A DNA stretch of 64,000 nucleotides, from positions 1 through 64,000 of the forward strand of contig UZAN01039648.1 of the NCBI GenBank assembly GCA_900618425.1, written 5' to 3'. A model generated the notes under the pieces. That model was not told the DNA's origin. It saw nothing but the letters and a program-made list of their open reading frames with translations, and searched no databases. The position numbers and the translations under genes are program-made. Positions 60,979-64,000 of the stretch are shown one piece after another; positions within the stretch are counted from its first letter, which is position 1; every line of letters starts with the position of its first letter. The DNA comes from Echinostoma caproni (lineage: Eukaryota; Platyhelminthes; Trematoda; Plagiorchiida; Echinostomatidae).

Positions 60979-62790
60979 TCACTGATTTGGCAACCTTCTT
61001 GCTCTACACAGTGTACATACAAATCGAGTGTAGTTTCTCACCGTCTTTGTACTATCACAAAAAGCAGTACGGAATTCGGACGACATGGCACAGTATATCA
61101 CAAACGTGAGGGCATTTTTGACCAATGTTAACCAATCCAGCAAATCACCCAGACTGAGATATAAGCATTCACCCTGATGAGTATATCGTTTGCTGATCAA
61201 AATGATGGCAGTCGGGAGCTCCACGGGTAGAATGAGCAGAATCACAAGTATTAGCAGTCGACTCGTTCGACGATGGTTTCTCAGACGATTTTTCAAAGCC
61301 TGAGCTTTCTGTGGACCCTTTGTCTCAGAGCATGAATATGGCTGGGTCACGTGACCCGTAAATGTCAATCGATGTGACAGATTTTTACGTAAGTGTGTGA
61401 TCAGACGGAAACCAAAAGCAGCAATCAAACAGCAAGGTGCAAGTTTGCCCATACCGGCAACAATCCAGAAATTGTATGAGTCAAGCACGGAGTCCTCCTT
61501 CCGTAAAGGCATATAACCTGCCAGTATTGTCCGGATCTGCGTTTTATTGTCCACACACAGATGTACGACTTCTTTGGTTTGTGTGAGCGATTTTTTCAAT
61601 TGAAAATAAGGGTCACAGGGCATGATGATGTAATACGCGGCTCGGATCTGGGCACTCAAATAATACGGACTTAAAAATAGGCTCACAAGTAAAAATACTA
61701 GACAAAGTGCACGTTGTACGTTGGCACGGGATAGTTCCACTCGATTTCTACTGTGACAACACACTCTACACAGAAAAGACAATCGATGATCAACGTCCAG
61801 GCGTTGATCACTTGCGTCACTCTTTTGCACTACAAAGCGCTGTTCCGTTAGCGATTCGCTTGAATGGAATTTGACCCGTGTCTCAAAAGTGGATTTGCTT
61901 CGACGAAACCATCGGCTACCGGCAGAGTTATAGGACTGCTTATCTGTCGTCGGTTTCTCCATGGGTTCCAGAGAACCACATCGATCACATGTATCCATCG
62001 TGTGCATGTCTGGATCAAGTGCAGCCGACCGTTGTGTACCATGAACCAACAGAATAGCACGACCACACTGCACACAAACTCGGGATAATTCAATATCCGA
62101 CCGGGCAATCACAGATGAGGCCAACTGGATAGACTGTTGAGCCAGATTTATGGAACGCCTCATCCGGTTCATTTTACGACTGAGTTCACTGATTAGCCAC
62201 CAGCGAAATGCGGCTAGAACCACACCAAACCACACGGAAGCGGTGTGGCTAGTCAGAGCTGTGCATTGAGCCAGGATAAACAAGAAAGCAACACTCCATC
62301 GCGACAGTGATGCATCTGGCCGATTACATACCCAACCAAAATCTTTACTATTGACCAGCGGAGTACTGTTTGAACAGACCGCATATGTCTCATTCATATT
62401 ATCAAAGTAATCCTCATAGGAGGAGTTCTGTATGGATCCCGGAACGTCATCCATAGGCTGATGATGAATATTATCCTGGCTGAATATGGGAGCCAGATAA
62501 TATCTCAGTAGAATAGGCATCTGACTCATTGAAACACATAGATCCATAGCAGAGATCCCGATCAGAATGCTGGTTGTTGGACGACGTAACCATCGTTTGG
62601 ATAGAAGCATCAAATTCATGGTATTAGACAGAACTGATAAGCAGCACACCGTTAACCCGAGAACGCCGTAAGCACTTGCAAATAGCTCCATAAATGTAAT
62701 CAGGTTTGGATAGTCATGCTTACATTTCATAAACCGTTCAAAGTTTTTATGCAATGTCTCATCTTGAGCACATAATTCTTGCGGATTCAT
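60979..62790 (-). CDS. Srw/DMSR-type neuropeptide G-protein-coupled receptor (FMRFamide/myosuppressin receptor-like)
   Basis: An intact, intronless 603-residue frame encodes a plasma-membrane receptor predicted to bind an extracellular neuropeptide and signal through G proteins. Seven hydrophobic segments lie near residues 40-66, 72-98, 164-198, 358-390, 438-466, 509-534 and 544-570. Helix 1 has SNTMNL, like the GN motif of the family. Helix 2 has ISAMDLCVS. Helix 3 runs HTASVWFGVVLAAFRWW, where FRWW stands in place of DRY. Helix 6 begins RTSRLLILVILL, and helix 7 has LGDLLDWLTLVKNALTFVIY before a cytoplasmic tail. These are hallmarks of invertebrate Srw/DMSR receptors. N-glycosylation sequons NSS (122), NET (133) and NST (141) lie in the long first extracellular loop. 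Intracellular loop 2 (about 200-357) is greatly expanded and holds CVQC, CDRC and CRVCC. The first ATG is used; it precedes helix 1 by about 40 residues with no signal peptide. The ligand is unknown. An internal insertion or unrecognised intron in loop 2 is possible, but the frame stays open. Confidence 0.93.
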   Translation of the reverse strand: MNPQELCAQDETLHKNFERFMKCKHDYPNLITFMELFASAYGVLGLTVCCLSVLSNTMNLMLLSKRWLRRPTTSILIGISAMDLCVSMSQMPILLRYYLAPIFSQDNIHHQPMDDVPGSIQNSSYEDYFDNMNETYAVCSNSTPLVNSKDFGWVCNRPDASLSRWSVAFLFILAQCTALTSHTASVWFGVVLAAFRWWLISELSRKMNRMRRSINLAQQSIQLASSVIARSDIELSRVCVQCGRAILLVHGTQRSAALDPDMHTMDTCDRCGSLEPMEKPTTDKQSYNSAGSRWFRRSKSTFETRVKFHSSESLTEQRFVVQKSDASDQRLDVDHRLSFLCRVCCHSRNRVELSRANVQRALCLVFLLVSLFLSPYYLSAQIRAAYYIIMPCDPYFQLKKSLTQTKEVVHLCVDNKTQIRTILAGYMPLRKEDSVLDSYNFWIVAGMGKLAPCCLIAAFGFRLITHLRKNLSHRLTFTGHVTQPYSCSETKGPQKAQALKNRLRNHRRTSRLLILVILLILPVELPTAIILISKRYTHQGECLYLSLGDLLDWLTLVKNALTFVIYCAMSSEFRTAFCDSTKTVRNYTRFVCTLCRARRLPNQ

Positions 62791-63754
62791 AGTATCCAGA
62801 TTAACGGCGGCTCAAAATTTAGGGTGGTACAAGCATTTTGCTAGAGCGATGAATCAGACACACAGCACCTGACACGAATTCAATTTTGGTGTTCTCTTTG
62901 CATTATCTGGTTTTGGGGCAACAGTGTGTAACCCAACCAATCAGAATTGAATGAACAAACAAATGGTGATTTGTCAAATTATGGTCAACGTTCATTGGTT
63001 TATTCAAGATTAGTATGCGGCAAAACGTGGATACTGTTCCCAATTAATGTTATTATCAGAAATACTGTGTTGAACAAATCCCTCCAAGAATATGAAAATC
63101 AACGAAATTAATATTTATGTCTGCATTATTTAATTGGTCGAAAAATTTGTTGAAGAGCTTACTACGCCACGCAATTAAGAAAACCAGTGATGAAACCAAA
63201 TTTTACAACGAATGCAAATTCGATCGTGAATAATTTAACTCTTTTTATTTAAAGTTTTATATTTGCCTTCATAAAAACCTGGAGCATCTATAACTCAATA
63301 AAATATATACTGTATTTAGTTCCACTACAGTTAACAGTAAACTGCATCTGAGAATCAAGTTACGAAATGTCGGACATTATCCGTCAACGGTAGTCTCTCA
63401 TATAGACAATTTCCCTAAACGCTTTTTTTTCCTGTGTATCCACATAATAGAACAACAAAGCTTGTCATTCAATAACGTATTTTAAACTTGAACCTTTATT
63501 GAAAATCAGATATAATCCTTAAGAGGGGAGTTCTCTAGCAAGTCTATCTTAATGTCACAAGTATTGTAAACGGTAAAATGCATCTCAATGGGGAACCAAC
63601 TTTGCTGATTAAATATGAATACAATATGGAAATACGCATAGGAAGAAGTTAAGAAGCTGTGAGTTAGCTGGAGATCTTTGATACTGATTCAAGTTTATTT
63701 CAAAAGAAAAAGAAACCCAGGTAACTAGCAGACACTTTTGAATAGTTTCGTAGA
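62791..63754. other. Region upstream of the GPCR start
   Basis: Very A+T-rich with no frame of note. Expected to hold the promoter and 5-prime UTR of the receptor; no specific element identified. Confidence 0.5.
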
Positions 63755-63900
63755 ATAAATGCTAGTGATTTGAACTGGTCGTCCTTCAGACTAAATCTTG
63801 TCGTACGATCCTCAGGTCATACAATAAACTGGAGCTTGCTCTCTTTAACCATCATCGGTACTTCAAATCTCTCCTCGCGCTCGGATTTAATCTCGGACGC
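63755..63900 (-). repeat. Interspersed repeat with QFKS-encoding block (copy 3)
   Basis: TGATTTGAACTGGTCGTCC matches copies 1 and 2 with substitutions; the minus translation is LKDDQFKSLAF. Flanks are diverged. Confidence 0.4.
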
Positions 63901-63944
63901 ATAGCACGAAAGGGGATGTGATGACGTTGTGGAAAAGAGAAATG

Positions 63945-64000
63945 ATTATCTGGTTGGGTCTCATCAACAGCGGGAATCCATCGACCCAACTGGGGATCTA
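63945..64000 (-). repeat. Family 1 SINE, cut by the window end
   Basis: GGTTGGGTCTCATCAACAGC and CATCGACCCAACTGGGGATC match the body and B-box region of the other copies in minus orientation; the head lies beyond the window. Confidence 0.65.

Noticed and set aside
61848..62108. Separate 86-codon minus frame and 74-codon plus frame within the receptor
   Set aside because: They are alternative frames of the GPCR coding sequence.
1..64000. CRISPR arrays, operons, prophage or bacterial mobile elements
   Set aside because: No regularly spaced repeats or dense gene arrays; the retroelements, SINEs and splice signals point to a eukaryotic nuclear genome.

Overview
The window looks like nuclear DNA of a parasitic flatworm, most likely a digenean trematode. 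It is A+T-rich and gene-poor, with introns and long non-coding spans. It is full of decayed retroelements of trematode-typical kinds: a Ty3/Gypsy element resembling the CsRn1 lineage, two CR1-type LINEs, several Penelope-like fragments, a mariner remnant and many tRNA-derived SINEs. There are no operons, ribosome binding sites or prokaryotic features. The species cannot be fixed from the sequence alone. The assembly has one 401-base N gap and seven single-N joints, three of them flanked by identical sequence, which suggests unmerged contig overlaps.

Only one gene is secure: an intronless seven-transmembrane receptor of 603 residues on the minus strand at 60979-62790. It belongs to the Srw/DMSR (FMRFamide and myosuppressin receptor-like) rhodopsin-family GPCRs and carries an unusually long intracellular loop 2 with paired CxxC motifs.

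Further minus-strand coding is inferred from open frames bounded by good splice signals. Model A joins five exons between 42772 and 27124 (293 residues, start codon to stop codon). Model B joins three exons between 47991 and 43336 (122 residues, with a presequence-like N-terminus). A looser set C holds candidate exons at 60157-60009, 59771-59659 and 55620-55463. Reading phase agrees at every junction proposed in A and B, but no protein family was recognised, so these remain hypotheses.

Layout. 0-2.1 kb: a repeat copy and unassigned sequence. 2.1-4.35 kb: broken Gypsy element. 6.2-6.4 kb: SINE. 8.3-9.4 kb: LINE. 10.2-10.7 kb: hairpin-rich island. 11.5 kb: SINE. 12.9 kb: inverted repeat. 13.6 kb: possible LINE scrap. 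18.5-19.4 kb: mariner, ending at the N gap. 21.7-22.3 kb: inverted SINE cluster. 24.4-25.6 kb: LINE (minus). 27.1-42.8 kb: gene model A, with Penelope-like fragments at 28.3-30.6 kb inside its putative last intron. 43.3-48.0 kb: gene model B. 48-55 kb: nearly empty. 55.5-60.2 kb: exon set C, with a Penelope-like fragment at 57.2-58.0 kb. 61.0-62.8 kb: GPCR. 63.7-64 kb: repeats.
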